A DNA stretch of 64,000 nucleotides from Robertmurraya sp. FSL R5-0851 (lineage in GTDB: Bacteria > Bacillota > Bacilli > Bacillales > Cytobacillaceae): assembly GCF_038002965.1 (NCBI RefSeq), contig NZ_JBBOOE010000001.1:2833001-2897000 (forward strand). The letters are read 5' to 3'. A model generated the notes under the pieces. That model was not told where the DNA came from and made no database searches. It saw nothing but the letters and a program-made list of their open reading frames with translations. The translations under genes and the position numbers were made by a program. Below are positions 9,225 to 18,094 of this stretch, one piece after another. Positions within the stretch are counted from its first letter, which is position 1. Every line of letters starts with the position of its first letter.

Positions 9225-10609
9225 TTTTCAACCTCCAAGAAAGCTTTCATTTTGTGGATCGTTTCTTCGTATTCTTTTTCTGGAATTGAATCGTACACTA
9301 TTCCTGCACCAGCTTGAATATATGCTTTGGAATCCTTAACCACCATAGTTCGAATGGCAAGAGCAAAGTCGATATTTCCGTTAGCAGAGTAATAACCGAC
9401 TGCCCCTGAGTAAATGCCCCTCTTGACATCCTCAAGTTCATTTATGATTTCCATCGCTCGAATTTTTGGTGCTCCAGAAACGGTACCAGCCGGTAGGCAT
9501 GCAATCAATGCATCGATTGGATGATAACTACTCTTCAACGTTCCTTTTACTTCTGACACAATATGCATGACATGCTTGTATTTCTCGATATCCATGTACT
9601 TGCTGATCTGTACACTACCAAATTCACAAACCCTACCTAGATCATTTCGTCCAAGGTCAACGAGCATTCGATGCTCAGCTAGCTCTTTTTCATCTTGAAT
9701 CAATTCCACACTCAGTTGCTCATCTTCCTCCTGAGTGTTCCCTCTTGGCCTCGTTCCTGCAATGGGGTTCGTGTAGACGGTTTCCCCGACTGCTTTCATC
9801 AAGCTTTCCGGTGATGCCCCTACGACTACATACTCTTCAAAATCGAAATAATACATATAAGGCGAAGGATTTTGAACTCTAAGTTTACGATAAAAAGAAA
9901 ATGGATCACCCTGAATAGTTGCTTTCATCCTTTGGGAAAGGACGACTTGGAATATATCACCTTCTACAATGTACTCCTTTGCCTTTTTCACTCTTTCAAT
10001 AAACTCTTCTTTTGAGATTGACGCTTCATAGGAAGAAATAGAAACTGGTGATGGCGCATCTTCTCTCTCGTTCAAAATCTGATTCTTTGTTTCTTCTACC
10101 AAACCTTTTATATCCTCCAAAGACGATTGATCATTGATCGGAATTCCAACAATGAACACCTTTTGAGTTAAATGGTCAAAAACAACGATGGTTTCGAATA
10201 ACAGAAAATGAACTTCTGGGACAATCATTTCGTCTCTCGGTATTTCACCGATTTCCTCGTAATAACGAACAATGTCATAGCTTACAAAACCTGCAGCTCC
10301 TCCGATAAAAGGAATTTCTTTCATGAAATCATTCTCAATATTAGGTACAATCTTTTTCAGCAGCTCAAGCGGGTTAGCTAAGAGGGTTTCACTGCTTTGT
10401 TTTTTAATAAGTATCGTGTTATTTCCGCTGCCCTTTAGTTCCACAGCAGGATTAGCTGCAATGAAGGAATATCTCCCTGAGTGCTCGTGCTTTAACGAGC
10501 TTTCTAATAAACATTTCTTTACACCTTTAAGTCGTTGAAATATAGAAATGGGTGTTAACGTATCACCAAGAATTTCTTCAATAATAATGTTTTGAACATT
10601 GGCGTTCAT
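9221..10609 (-). CDS. trpE: Anthranilate synthase component I
   Basis: TrpE makes anthranilate from chorismate and ammonia. It is 462 aa, a little shorter than the B. subtilis protein. The tryptophan feedback site LLESS is at residues 34-38, and the chorismate-binding core is intact (GDIFQVVLSQR, NPIAGTRPRG, ELAEHRMLVDLGRND, GAPKIRAMEII). It is the first gene of the operon, immediately downstream of two Trp T-boxes. A GGAGGG-type site precedes the ATG. Confidence 0.97.
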   Translation of the reverse strand: MNANVQNIIIEEILGDTLTPISIFQRLKGVKKCLLESSLKHEHSGRYSFIAANPAVELKGSGNNTILIKKQSSETLLANPLELLKKIVPNIENDFMKEIPFIGGAAGFVSYDIVRYYEEIGEIPRDEMIVPEVHFLLFETIVVFDHLTQKVFIVGIPINDQSSLEDIKGLVEETKNQILNEREDAPSPVSISSYEASISKEEFIERVKKAKEYIVEGDIFQVVLSQRMKATIQGDPFSFYRKLRVQNPSPYMYYFDFEEYVVVGASPESLMKAVGETVYTNPIAGTRPRGNTQEEDEQLSVELIQDEKELAEHRMLVDLGRNDLGRVCEFGSVQISKYMDIEKYKHVMHIVSEVKGTLKSSYHPIDALIACLPAGTVSGAPKIRAMEIINELEDVKRGIYSGAVGYYSANGNIDFALAIRTMVVKDSKAYIQAGAGIVYDSIPEKEYEETIHKMKAFLEVEK

Positions 10610-10629
10610 GTTTTTCCCTCCTTATAAAT

Positions 10630-10857
10630 AAAAAAAGTCCTCTATACGTAGAAAACTACGTATAGAGGACGATGATCATCGTGGTGCCACCTCAGGTTCA
10701 GAGCATACATGCTCCCTTTAATTCCTTATAACGGTGGAATTCCGTTGGTCCCTACTGCAAGTTCAAGACCACTCTCATAAGTCCATTCAGCCAAGGGTTT
10801 GATCGGTTCTCAGCAATCCCGACTCTCTGTGTCAAACAAACTCGGCTTACTACTCTT
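10630..10857 (-). promoter_or_regulatory. Promoter-distal Trp T-box leader
   Basis: This is the second of two tandem T-boxes in the trpE leader. On the minus strand it starts with AAGAGTAG, has a specifier segment GAATGGACTT with the Trp codon UGG at 10783-10785, and has the T-box core GGTGGCACCACG at 10680-10691. It ends in a 15-bp terminator stem (GTCCTCTATACGTAG) followed by seven T residues at about 10630-10670. Uncharged tRNA-Trp is expected to stabilise the antiterminator and allow read-through into trpE. Confidence 0.92.
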
Positions 10858-10885
10858 AATCGACGATTTTCTTTTATGAAATACA

Positions 10886-11143
10886 AAAAGGGCTTCTCTC
10901 CTGAAAAAGGACGAGAAACCCGTGGTGCCACCTTTATTAGCTAAATGTATTAGCTCACTTTACAGATATCTTTGCTTTCCATGAAGCAACAAATATCTGT
11001 CTCTTGTAACGATGAGACTTTCGCCAAGGCCTACTACTTTAAACGGTTCGGTTTGGAGGCTCCGAAGTCCATTCCCTAATACTTCCACACTGATTTGCAC
11101 CAACCATCAGCTCTCTATAGTTTCTGTAAAAGGTACTACTCTT
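10886..11143 (-). promoter_or_regulatory. Promoter-proximal Trp T-box leader
   Basis: This is the first T-box transcribed. It has the canonical Stem I features (AGAGAGCTGATGG, GGTGCAAATCAGT, CTTCGGAGCC), a specifier segment GAATGGACTT with UGG at 11069-11071, the T-box core GGTGGCACCACG at 10921-10932, and a terminator hairpin at 10886-10921 (GGGTTTCTCGTCC ... GGAGAGAAGCCC then TTTTT). Two consecutive terminators must both be prevented for trp expression. Confidence 0.93.
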
Positions 11144-11173
11144 CATCAATGCCGTAGTCTTTAATTGCTTATT

Positions 11174-11202
11174 ATCATATAAGATATATATATAAAAGTC
11201 AA
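11174..11202 (-). promoter_or_regulatory. Sigma-A promoter of the trp operon
   Basis: On the minus strand, TTGACT (11197-11202) and TATGAT (11174-11179) are separated by 17 bp. Transcription would begin near 11167, about 25 bases before the first T-box. Confidence 0.85.
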
Positions 11203-11233
11203 TGTTAATAACAGAAATTTTTTAAAAGTTAAA

Positions 11234-11875
11234 TTAAATATTTTTCACTAACAGTTTTTCTATTTTTTGTCTCCACACATATGCCAATTCATTTACTTCT
11301 AATAAGTCTTTTAAACCGGCTTTATTTTTCTTATCATGAAGGAAGATCTGATTGGCGTATAGGATAGATACTTTATCTTGGGTTCTTTCTATCAATTCGA
11401 GCTTCCCGTCAGCCTGTACCGTTCCTTCCTGCAGTACTTTAAAGAAATAACCAGTATAGTTGGTCTCAACAATTCTTTTTAAAAATACGTCTATATCATT
11501 AAATTTTGAAATGGTAGAGCAAGGAACACGACCTTGTGTAACTTGAACAACTGCATTACCTAGCGAATATACATCACCTATGTAAACATCCTTTTCAAGC
11601 ATACCTGATACACAAAGGTTTTCTCCTAAAGCTGGTAGGGAAAGCTTTACATTAAACTCCTTTTCCCATTGCTTATAATGTTCAAAAGAGTAGACACATA
11701 CCGCTCGCTCTGGCCCCCCATGGTGTTCTAAATTCGCTACACCATCACCAACAAATCCATTCTTTGTTAACTCGGCTATAGATACCTTTCCTTTTCCAAT
11801 TCCTGAGCTTTCGTTTTTCCCTTTCCACAAAAATGATTTCGGCTTACCAACACTTAGCGCAATTATCTCTCCCAT
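11234..11875 (-). CDS. MOSC domain protein (YiiM-like), 213 aa
   Basis: MOSC proteins handle sulfur or molybdenum-cofactor chemistry. Stand-alone YiiM-type enzymes reduce N-hydroxylated bases with a bound molybdenum cofactor. The MOSC core is seen in GFVGDGVANLEHHGGPERAV, then LGENL and the conserved Cys in GRVPCSTISKF, which is the expected Moco ligand. A C-terminal helical 3-alpha domain follows. The start at 11875 is preferred because GGGGTGA lies 4-5 bases upstream; an ATG 33 bases earlier lacks a comparable site. It stands alone, tail-to-head with the trp promoter. Confidence 0.85.
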   Translation of the reverse strand: MGEIIALSVGKPKSFLWKGKNESSGIGKGKVSIAELTKNGFVGDGVANLEHHGGPERAVCVYSFEHYKQWEKEFNVKLSLPALGENLCVSGMLEKDVYIGDVYSLGNAVVQVTQGRVPCSTISKFNDIDVFLKRIVETNYTGYFFKVLQEGTVQADGKLELIERTQDKVSILYANQIFLHDKKNKAGLKDLLEVNELAYVWRQKIEKLLVKNI

Positions 11876-12062
11876 CTTGTCACCCCATACCTTCACATGA
11901 TGATACATATTTTAGCCTACAATGTTTGGAAAATCCATTTTTATGTAATATTAAAAAGACTCATGAGTTTGGATGCTTAGATCCATATTATAGGTATGCG
12001 AGTAATCACTAATTTGGTGAATAGGTCCCTTTCTTATAAAAAATGAATGAAGGCGGGTCGAA

Positions 12063-13328
12063 ATGTCGAATTCTTACAAATCTAGAAACGGGAAAAAATA
12101 TAAGGAAAACAAAAAGAAAGGTGATGGTAAACACCATAATCAAAGGTGGGCGGTGCTTTCCTTATCATCTATTCCTCTTGTGATGACACTTGGTAACTCG
12201 ATGCTAATACCGGTACTTCCCGTTATGGAAAAGAAAATTAATATTTCTCCCTTCCAAACAAGTATGATTATTACGGTTTATTCAATTGTTGCGATCTTAT
12301 TGATCCCAATTGCCGGTTATGTTTCTGACCATATTGGGAGAAAAAAAGTGATAGTCCCAAGTCTATTCATTGCAGGAATTGGAGGTCTTATTTCTGGATG
12401 GGCTTCTTGGAAAATCGCTGATCCTTACTGGATTATTTTAACCGGAAGGGCTTTACAAGGTGTTGGTGCAGCAGGTGCCTTCCCAATAGTTATGCCCTTG
12501 ATCGGAGATATGTTTAAAAGCGAAGAAGACGTTAGCAGCTCTCTTGGAGTGATTGAGACATCAAACACTTTGGGAAAAGTATTAAGTCCAATTCTTGGTG
12601 CTTTTTTAGCAAGTTATTTCTGGCATCTACCATTCTGGGCTATCCCTGCGTTTTGTATCATATCTATCATTTTAACTCTCTTTCTCGTTCAAAATCCTAA
12701 GAAGAGAACAGAACCAATTCCATTTAAGAAGTTTTTCCAAAACGTAAAGAAAATCTTTATTAAAGATGGCCTTTGGCTCTACACTGTATTTATTGTTGGA
12801 GTTATTCTCATGTTTGTTTTATTTGGAATCCTATTTTACCTCTCAGATATATTGGAGAAACAGTATAACATTAAAGATGTGAAGAAAGGATTGTTTTTAA
12901 CAATTCCACTCGGAGCACTATGCCTTGCTTCATATATAACAGGTAAAATGATTAAGGAAAATAAAGTTTTGATGAAATGGATTACGTTTGTTGGAATCGT
13001 TTTACTATCGATTAGTACAGCAACTCTAAGCTTTTCAGATCATTTATGGTTTATGATATCTATGTTTACCATTGGTGGCATTGGAATAGGCGTGGGACTT
13101 CCTTGTTTAGATGCGTTCATAACTGAAGGAATCGAGATGGAGGAGAGAGGCACCATTTCCTCCATCTACAGCTCGATGAGGTTTATTGGTGTAGCAGCGG
13201 GTCCACCTATCATGGCGATTCTACAAAAACATCTCCAAGCCTCCCTATTTTATATACTAGCTTGCATAAGTGCTGTTGGTTTACTTGTAATCTTATTTGG
13301 TATAAAACCCGAGAAAAAAAGTGCTTAA
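12063..13328 (+). CDS. MFS drug/siderophore-type efflux transporter, 421 aa
   Basis: A basic N-terminal tail (about 28 residues) is followed by 12 predicted membrane helices. The MFS signature loop between helices 2 and 3 is present (GYVSDHIGRKK). Motif C of exporters (GxxxGPxxGG-like) is read in SPILGAFLASYFW, so an efflux direction is inferred. Among B. subtilis proteins it most recalls the YmfD/Blt type, but the substrate cannot be told. It is a single-gene unit with an AAGGCGGG ribosome site and a strong terminator after it. Confidence 0.85.
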   Translation: MSNSYKSRNGKKYKENKKKGDGKHHNQRWAVLSLSSIPLVMTLGNSMLIPVLPVMEKKINISPFQTSMIITVYSIVAILLIPIAGYVSDHIGRKKVIVPSLFIAGIGGLISGWASWKIADPYWIILTGRALQGVGAAGAFPIVMPLIGDMFKSEEDVSSSLGVIETSNTLGKVLSPILGAFLASYFWHLPFWAIPAFCIISIILTLFLVQNPKKRTEPIPFKKFFQNVKKIFIKDGLWLYTVFIVGVILMFVLFGILFYLSDILEKQYNIKDVKKGLFLTIPLGALCLASYITGKMIKENKVLMKWITFVGIVLLSISTATLSFSDHLWFMISMFTIGGIGIGVGLPCLDAFITEGIEMEERGTISSIYSSMRFIGVAAGPPIMAILQKHLQASLFYILACISAVGLLVILFGIKPEKKSA

Positions 13329-13330
13329 AA

Positions 13331-13358
13331 AAAGTCGTACTGCTAGCAGTACGACTTT
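13331..13358. terminator. Bidirectional intrinsic terminator
   Basis: A perfect 14-bp inverted repeat (AAAGTCGTACTGCT) with an adjoining A/T run lies between the MFS gene and the convergent fruA. Confidence 0.85.
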
Positions 13359-13402
13359 ACTTTTAAATTTTTCAAGTGATATCCACTGACCTTGACGTTG
13401 TT

Positions 13403-15283
13403 TTATTCTTGAACAGGTTTCTTTACTAGACCTAGTATAACTCCTGATACAATCGCTCCAGCAACGATAGCGATTAAATACATAAACCATCCACCCTCAA
13501 CTAATGGAACTACGAATAATCCACCGTGTGGTGCGCGTAATCCAATTCCAAACATCATTGTTAATGCACCAGCAACCGCTGAACCAGCCATCAGTGAAGG
13601 AATGACACGAAGCGGATCAGCCGCCGCAAAAGGAATAGCTCCTTCTGTAATAAAAGATAATCCCATAATATAGTTAACTTTTCCTGCTTCTCTATCTTGC
13701 TTTGTGAACTTTTTACCAAAGAAAGTAGTAGCAATCGCAATTCCCAGCGGAGGAACCATACCTGCTGCCATTACTGCAGCCATTGGCTCATAAACTCCAT
13801 TTGCTAACAACCCAGTTCCAAATACGTACGCAGCTTTGTTAATCGGTCCACCCATATCAAATGCCATCATTAAACCAAGTACTAATCCCAGTAATACGGC
13901 ATTTCCTGTACCTAAACCTGATAACCAATTAGTAATTCCTGTATTAAGCGCTCCAACTGGACCATTTACAATATAGATCATTGCAAAACCTGTAATAGCA
14001 ATACCTAGTAAAGGATATAAAAGAATCGTTTTAATACCTTCAAGTGATGATGGTAAACTAGTTAGCACCTTTTTCAAACCAACAACAATATAACCTGCTA
14101 AGAAACCTGCAATAATTCCACCTAGGAACCCTGCACCACCACTATTAGCTAATAATCCTCCAACTGCACCAGCTGCAAAGCCAGGACGGTCAGCGATACT
14201 CATGGCAATAAACGCTGCTAAAATAGGAACGATAAAACCAAATGCACCACTACCACCACCGATTGTCATTAATGCTTCTGCAATAGGGTGATACGAAGGA
14301 TCTTCTGGATTAAAAGCGTTGTAACCAAACATGAAAGAGATAGCTATTAAAATTCCTCCACCTACAACAAATGGAAGCATATTAGACACACCACTCATTA
14401 GATGTTTATAAATGGTAGCACCTACACCTTGACCTTTTTGCTCAGAAGAAGAAGATGCATTTCCACTACCCTTTAAGATTGGGGCATCTTGTTTTAAAGC
14501 TCTTTCAATAAGTTCCTTCGGTTTACGAATTCCGTCTGCTACTTTTGTTTCAATAACATGCTTACCATTAAAACGATCGGTTTCAACATTTGTATCGGCT
14601 GCAACAATGACAGCAACTGCTCTTTCAATTTCAGCAGGTGTTAAGACATTCTTTGCTCCGCCAGAACCTCTTGTTTCAACTTTAATGTCTACACCTAGTT
14701 CAGCGGCCTTAGCCTTTAGAGAATCCGCAGCCATATACGTATGAGCAATTCCAGTTGGACAAGCAGTGACTGCAACGATAAATTTCTTTTCCCCAGACAT
14801 CGTTTCCTCGTCCCCTTCCTCTTCCTCTACCTGGTCATACTGATCGATAATGTTCAAAACATCTCTTTCTGTATTTGCGTTTAATAACGCTTCTCTTACT
14901 TCACTTTTCATTAAGATGGATGAAAGTCTTGCGAGCGCTTCCAAATGTGTATTATTCGCCCCTTCTGGAGCTGCAATCATAAAGAATAAATGGGCCGGTT
15001 GACCATCCAGTGAATCGTAGTCAATTCCATTTACCGACTTACCAAATGCAATTGAAGCTGTTTTAACTGCCTTCGTTTTTGCATGAGGAATGGCGATTCC
15101 TTCTCCAATTCCTGTGGTACTTTGCTCTTCACGCTTTAAAATACCCGCCTTAAATTCCTTTGCATCCTCTAGCTTTCCAGCGCGATCTAATACAGCAACG
15201 AGCTGATCAATCGCTTCAGGCTTTGTTGAGCCTGAAAGGTTTAGATGAATGGTTTCTTTTGTTAAAATTTCGGTAATTTTCAT
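13403..15283 (-). CDS. fruA: Fructose-specific PTS enzyme IIABC
   Basis: FruA takes up fructose and phosphorylates it at C1. It has 626 aa in the order EIIA (residues 1-150, phospho-His67 in IPHAKTK), an acidic linker, EIIB (about 165-265, phospho-Cys175 in TACPTGIAHT) and an EIIC membrane domain (about 290-626). All three phospho-transfer modules are intact. It is the last gene of fruRKA, 12 bases after fruK. Confidence 0.96.
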   Translation of the reverse strand: MKITEILTKETIHLNLSGSTKPEAIDQLVAVLDRAGKLEDAKEFKAGILKREEQSTTGIGEGIAIPHAKTKAVKTASIAFGKSVNGIDYDSLDGQPAHLFFMIAAPEGANNTHLEALARLSSILMKSEVREALLNANTERDVLNIIDQYDQVEEEEGDEETMSGEKKFIVAVTACPTGIAHTYMAADSLKAKAAELGVDIKVETRGSGGAKNVLTPAEIERAVAVIVAADTNVETDRFNGKHVIETKVADGIRKPKELIERALKQDAPILKGSGNASSSSEQKGQGVGATIYKHLMSGVSNMLPFVVGGGILIAISFMFGYNAFNPEDPSYHPIAEALMTIGGGSGAFGFIVPILAAFIAMSIADRPGFAAGAVGGLLANSGGAGFLGGIIAGFLAGYIVVGLKKVLTSLPSSLEGIKTILLYPLLGIAITGFAMIYIVNGPVGALNTGITNWLSGLGTGNAVLLGLVLGLMMAFDMGGPINKAAYVFGTGLLANGVYEPMAAVMAAGMVPPLGIAIATTFFGKKFTKQDREAGKVNYIMGLSFITEGAIPFAAADPLRVIPSLMAGSAVAGALTMMFGIGLRAPHGGLFVVPLVEGGWFMYLIAIVAGAIVSGVILGLVKKPVQE

Positions 15284-15295
15284 CTCTATTTCTCC

Positions 15296-16207
15296 TTAGA
15301 ACTTTGTAATGTTAACATTTGTATATAGTGTTTCTATCTTTTCTTTCGTTGCTAACCCAATTGAAAAGGCAGTTGCACTTCCAGATGCAACACTGTAACG
15401 AAACGCTTCATCAATTTCTTTTGTTTCTTCATATCTCGCTAAAAATCCAGCCACCATTGAATCTCCAGCTCCAACTGAACTTTTCACTTCCCCTTTTGGT
15501 ACATTTGAAAGGAAGGCAACTTCAGAATTTACTAACACGGCTCCTTCTCCTGCCAAGGATACAATGACGTTTTCTGCTCCCATTTCAACAAGCTTACGAG
15601 CATAAGGCACTACTTGTTCTGCAGTGGTAAAACTAGTATCAAATAATTCACCAAGTTCGTGGTGATTTGGCTTTATAAGAAAAGGTTTATATGGTAGAAC
15701 TTTCTTTAATAATTCTCCTTCAGCATCAACAACAAACTTTGTTTGATTTAGATTACATATAGACACCAGTTTCTCATACGTACTTGACTCCATACTTGAT
15801 GGAATGCTCCCTGCTAATACTAATGTATCTTCTGAAGTTAATTGTGATATCTGATCCTGAAGCTTTTTAAAATCTGCTTCTGTAATGTTTGGTCCCTTTG
15901 CATTAACTTCTGTTTCGCTAGTAGATTTTAACTTCACATTAATTCTCGTATCTTCATGAACTTCTACAAATTTTGTTTCAATGTTTTCCATTTGTAAATA
16001 ATTCTTGATATATAATCCTGTAAATCCACCAACAAAACCCAAAGCCTTACTAGGAACACCCATTCTTTTAAGTAATCTTGAAACATTTATTCCTTTTCCA
16101 CCAGGAAATTTCGACTCATTCTTTGTACGATTCAGATCTCCTAGTGTTAAATCCTCTACCTCGACTATGTAATCAAGAGAAGGATTAAGTGTTACGGTGT
16201 AAATCAT
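15296..16207 (-). CDS. fruK: 1-phosphofructokinase
   Basis: FruK phosphorylates fructose 1-phosphate to fructose 1,6-bisphosphate. It is a 303 aa PfkB/ribokinase-fold enzyme with the N-terminal NPSLDYIVEV, the GGKGINVSRLL substrate motif and the ATP/anion-hole motif SSVGAGDSMVAGF with the catalytic Asp. It overlaps fruR by 4 bases and feeds the product of FruA into glycolysis. Confidence 0.96.
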   Translation of the reverse strand: MIYTVTLNPSLDYIVEVEDLTLGDLNRTKNESKFPGGKGINVSRLLKRMGVPSKALGFVGGFTGLYIKNYLQMENIETKFVEVHEDTRINVKLKSTSETEVNAKGPNITEADFKKLQDQISQLTSEDTLVLAGSIPSSMESSTYEKLVSICNLNQTKFVVDAEGELLKKVLPYKPFLIKPNHHELGELFDTSFTTAEQVVPYARKLVEMGAENVIVSLAGEGAVLVNSEVAFLSNVPKGEVKSSVGAGDSMVAGFLARYEETKEIDEAFRYSVASGSATAFSIGLATKEKIETLYTNVNITKF

Positions 16208-16953
16208 TCTTTCACAACCTTTATTGTCGTTTTGCTCATGTATTGATCTTGGAACTCGCTGTTCAAGTCATCTGTAATGATTGACGCTTCATGTAAGTCA
16301 GCAATCTTAGCGAATGCTATTTCTGAAAACTTCGATTCATCACTTAACACAAAAACTTCTCTTGAGAGAGAAATTGCTGATTGCTTTATCATTGCTTCTT
16401 CTTGATCAGGTGTTGTGTACCCGAACTGAGTATGGATTCCATTTACTCCCATAAAACATTTATCAAAACGGTATAGTTCTAAACTCGTTAGTGCTCCTCG
16501 ACCAATAATGGCATTCGTCTTAGGTTTTGCATAACCACCGATTAGATACATTGGGATGTTTCTATCTAGTAAAGGCTTTACATGCATAAGTCCATTGGTC
16601 ACGACCACGATGTTTGTTGGTAAGTAAGGAATCATTTCCAAAACTGTTGATCCTGCATCAAGAAAAATACAATCTCCTTCTTCCACTAAGCTAGAGGCAT
16701 ACTTGGCAATTCTCTTCTTTGGTTGAAGGTTTTTGGTCGCTTTTTCGACCATGCTCGGTTCTTGTAGCTTACCCTGTAATCGAGCGGCACCACCATGTAT
16801 CCTTTTTAAGAACTTATCATCTTCTAGTTGTGTTAAGTCCCTTCTAATCGTTGACTCTGATGAACTTGTTAAATCAACAAGGTCTTGTATTTTCACAACA
16901 CCTTTTTCTTTTAATTGCTGCAAAATCAACCGATGGCGCTCTGGTGTTAACAA
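16204..16953 (-). CDS. fruR: DeoR-family fructose operon repressor
   Basis: FruR is a sugar-phosphate-responsive repressor of 249 aa. An N-terminal DeoR winged HTH spans residues 1-60 (RHRLILQQLKEKG ... SESTIRRDL). A C-terminal sugar-phosphate-binding domain contains the D-x-G-S-T segment FLDAGSTVLEM. It is the first gene of fruRKA, so it most likely autoregulates the operon, with fructose 1-phosphate as the expected inducer. Confidence 0.92.
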   Translation of the reverse strand: MLTPERHRLILQQLKEKGVVKIQDLVDLTSSSESTIRRDLTQLEDDKFLKRIHGGAARLQGKLQEPSMVEKATKNLQPKKRIAKYASSLVEEGDCIFLDAGSTVLEMIPYLPTNIVVVTNGLMHVKPLLDRNIPMYLIGGYAKPKTNAIIGRGALTSLELYRFDKCFMGVNGIHTQFGYTTPDQEEAMIKQSAISLSREVFVLSDESKFSEIAFAKIADLHEASIITDDLNSEFQDQYMSKTTIKVVKE

Positions 16954-16998
16954 TGTATCACCCCATTAAAACGCTTTCTTTTTTTAATTCTTGAATCA

Positions 16999-17076
16999 AG
17001 TGTACTGCAACCCCTTTAGAAAATCAATCACTTTCTATCAAGATCTTTCTTAAATTATCAAAAACTATCAAAAATT
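16999..17076 (-). promoter_or_regulatory. fruRKA promoter with repeated TTGATA operator-like boxes
   Basis: On the minus strand TTGATT (17022-17027), 17 bp, TACACT (16999-17004) forms a plausible promoter. At and upstream of it TTGAT occurs four times (TTGATAGT, TTGATAAT, TTGATAGA, TTGATTTT) within about 55 bp. Such clustered repeats fit a DeoR-type operator, but this is an inference. Confidence 0.45.
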
Positions 17077-17192
17077 CGACAAAATTCACCTTTTTCCTAT
17101 GAGAGTATGAAAAGATTCACTTAAAAACATTCACATGATTTACTATCTGTTTGGGGAAAGTAGTAAATGAATTAGATAAGGAGGCGATAATA

Positions 17193-17372
17193 ATGGATTC
17201 TAGAAGAGTAAAGCAAATTTTATCATCATCAGCGGATATTCACGTGGAGTATAACGGTGCTTCAGTGTGGATCGACGAGCTTCATGAAGATGGAAAGACA
17301 GCAACTGTTCATTTGAGGGGCCCATTGGAAGAAAGATCAACGGTAGATATTTCAGAACTCGAAGAAGTATAA
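17193..17372 (+). CDS. sspH: H-type small acid-soluble spore protein
   Basis: SspH is a minor forespore protein of the spore core. The 59 aa length equals that of B. subtilis SspH, and the start MDSRRVKQILSSSADI and the VEYNGASVWIDEL segment are characteristic. The ATG at 17193 follows AAGGAGG. Upstream, GTATG and CATTCAC spaced 18 bp near 17105-17135 could be a weak sigma-G promoter. It is monocistronic, with a terminator after it. Confidence 0.93.
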   Translation: MDSRRVKQILSSSADIHVEYNGASVWIDELHEDGKTATVHLRGPLEERSTVDISELEEV

Positions 17373-17378
17373 TAAAAA

Positions 17379-17422
17379 ACAACCAAAAGGACTTCCAATT
17401 ATGAAGCTTTTTGGTTGTTTTA
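17379..17422 (+). terminator. sspH terminator
   Basis: AACAACCAAAA and its complement TTTTTGGTTGTT flank a loop and are followed by T residues. Confidence 0.8.
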
Positions 17423-17485
17423 TTTTAAGGATTTAATTTTAATTTGGTCAAAAAAAGCATCCATACAATATGTGGACACTTCTGT

Positions 17486-17716
17486 TTATTTCCCTTCAGG
17501 CTGAGCTTGATTGCGCTTATCTTGGACCTTTTCATACCATAAATGCGCATGAGAGAACATTGTAAATAATAGAAAGAAATTCATTGACCATACACTTACA
17601 AAAGGTGCAATACCTCCAATTTCAATTGAGTGCCAACCTTTTAACTTCATGACTAAAAATAACTCAATGAATACGAGAAAAAAACCACCAATTCCAGCAA
17701 TAATTGTTCGAAGCAT
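17486..17716 (-). CDS. Small two-helix membrane protein, unknown function (76 aa)
   Basis: Two hydrophobic helices are visible: residues 2-24 (RTIIAGIGGFFLVFIELFLV) and about 38-57 (FVSVWSMNFFLLFTMFSHAH), with a charged C-terminal tail. A GGAGGT site 5 bases before the ATG at 17716 fixes the start; longer in-frame extensions lack one. I do not recognise the family. It is a single gene convergent with sspH. Confidence 0.65.
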   Translation of the reverse strand: MLRTIIAGIGGFFLVFIELFLVMKLKGWHSIEIGGIAPFVSVWSMNFFLLFTMFSHAHLWYEKVQDKRNQAQPEGK

Positions 17717-17785
17717 ATGATACCTCCACGATCTATACTGAATTTTACAATAATTATAACAAACTGTCACAAAAAGTTCAAATTT

Positions 17786-17815
17786 AAAAGGTTGGGCATA
17801 ATTCTATGCCCAACC
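17786..17815 (-). terminator. Intrinsic terminator
   Basis: On the minus strand GGTTGGGCATA pairs with TATGCCCAACC and is followed by TTTT. It ends the transcript of the Asn/Asp-rich gene at 17823-18044. Confidence 0.8.
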
Positions 17816-17822
17816 AGATTTC

Positions 17823-18044
17823 TTAACGGTTTCTACCTGTCATATTTCCATTATTTCCACCAAGGCCATTACGATCATTATTGTTATCATCATCATTAAG
17901 ATCTAGATCCAAGTCGTTGTCATCGTTATCATTGTCAAAGATATCGTTATTTCGACCATTTCGATCATTATCAAAAATACCGTTATCATCGTTATTAAAG
18001 ATCCCATTACCACGGTTACCCGTGCTCCAATATAAGGTATTCAA
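17823..18044 (-). CDS. Asn/Asp-rich low-complexity repeat protein (73 aa), putative
   Basis: The reading frame uses a TTG start and encodes a protein dominated by Asn and Asp, with an imperfect short repeat of the type NGIFDND (NGIFNND, NGIFDND, NDIFDND) followed by D/L and N/D runs and a GGNNGNMTGRNR tail. It is framed by a terminator on each side, which supports a real transcription unit. Against this, there is no clear ribosome binding site at the TTG and composition alone can keep a frame open. No family is recognised. It could be a spore-surface or calcium-binding-like peptide, but that is only a guess. Confidence 0.45.
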   Translation of the reverse strand: MNTLYWSTGNRGNGIFNNDDNGIFDNDRNGRNNDIFDNDNDDNDLDLDLNDDDNNNDRNGLGGNNGNMTGRNR

Positions 18045-18067
18045 CTTTTTGAGATATCGGGCAAAAT

Positions 18068-18090
18068 AAAAAAGCCACCACGGTGACTTT
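18068..18090 (-). terminator. Intrinsic terminator
   Basis: On the minus strand AAGTCAC-CGTG-GTGGCTT followed by TTTT lies directly after the stop codon of the gene at 18095. Confidence 0.75.
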
Positions 18091-18094
18091 AATG

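Noticed and set aside
17151..17192. Longer N-terminus for sspH from an upstream in-frame start
   Set aside because: It would place the AAGGAGG site inside the gene and make the protein longer than the conserved 59 aa.
17881..18069. Plus-strand Ser/Leu-rich open frame opposite the Asn/Asp-rich gene
   Set aside because: It is the antisense of GAT/AAT-rich codons and has no ribosome binding site.
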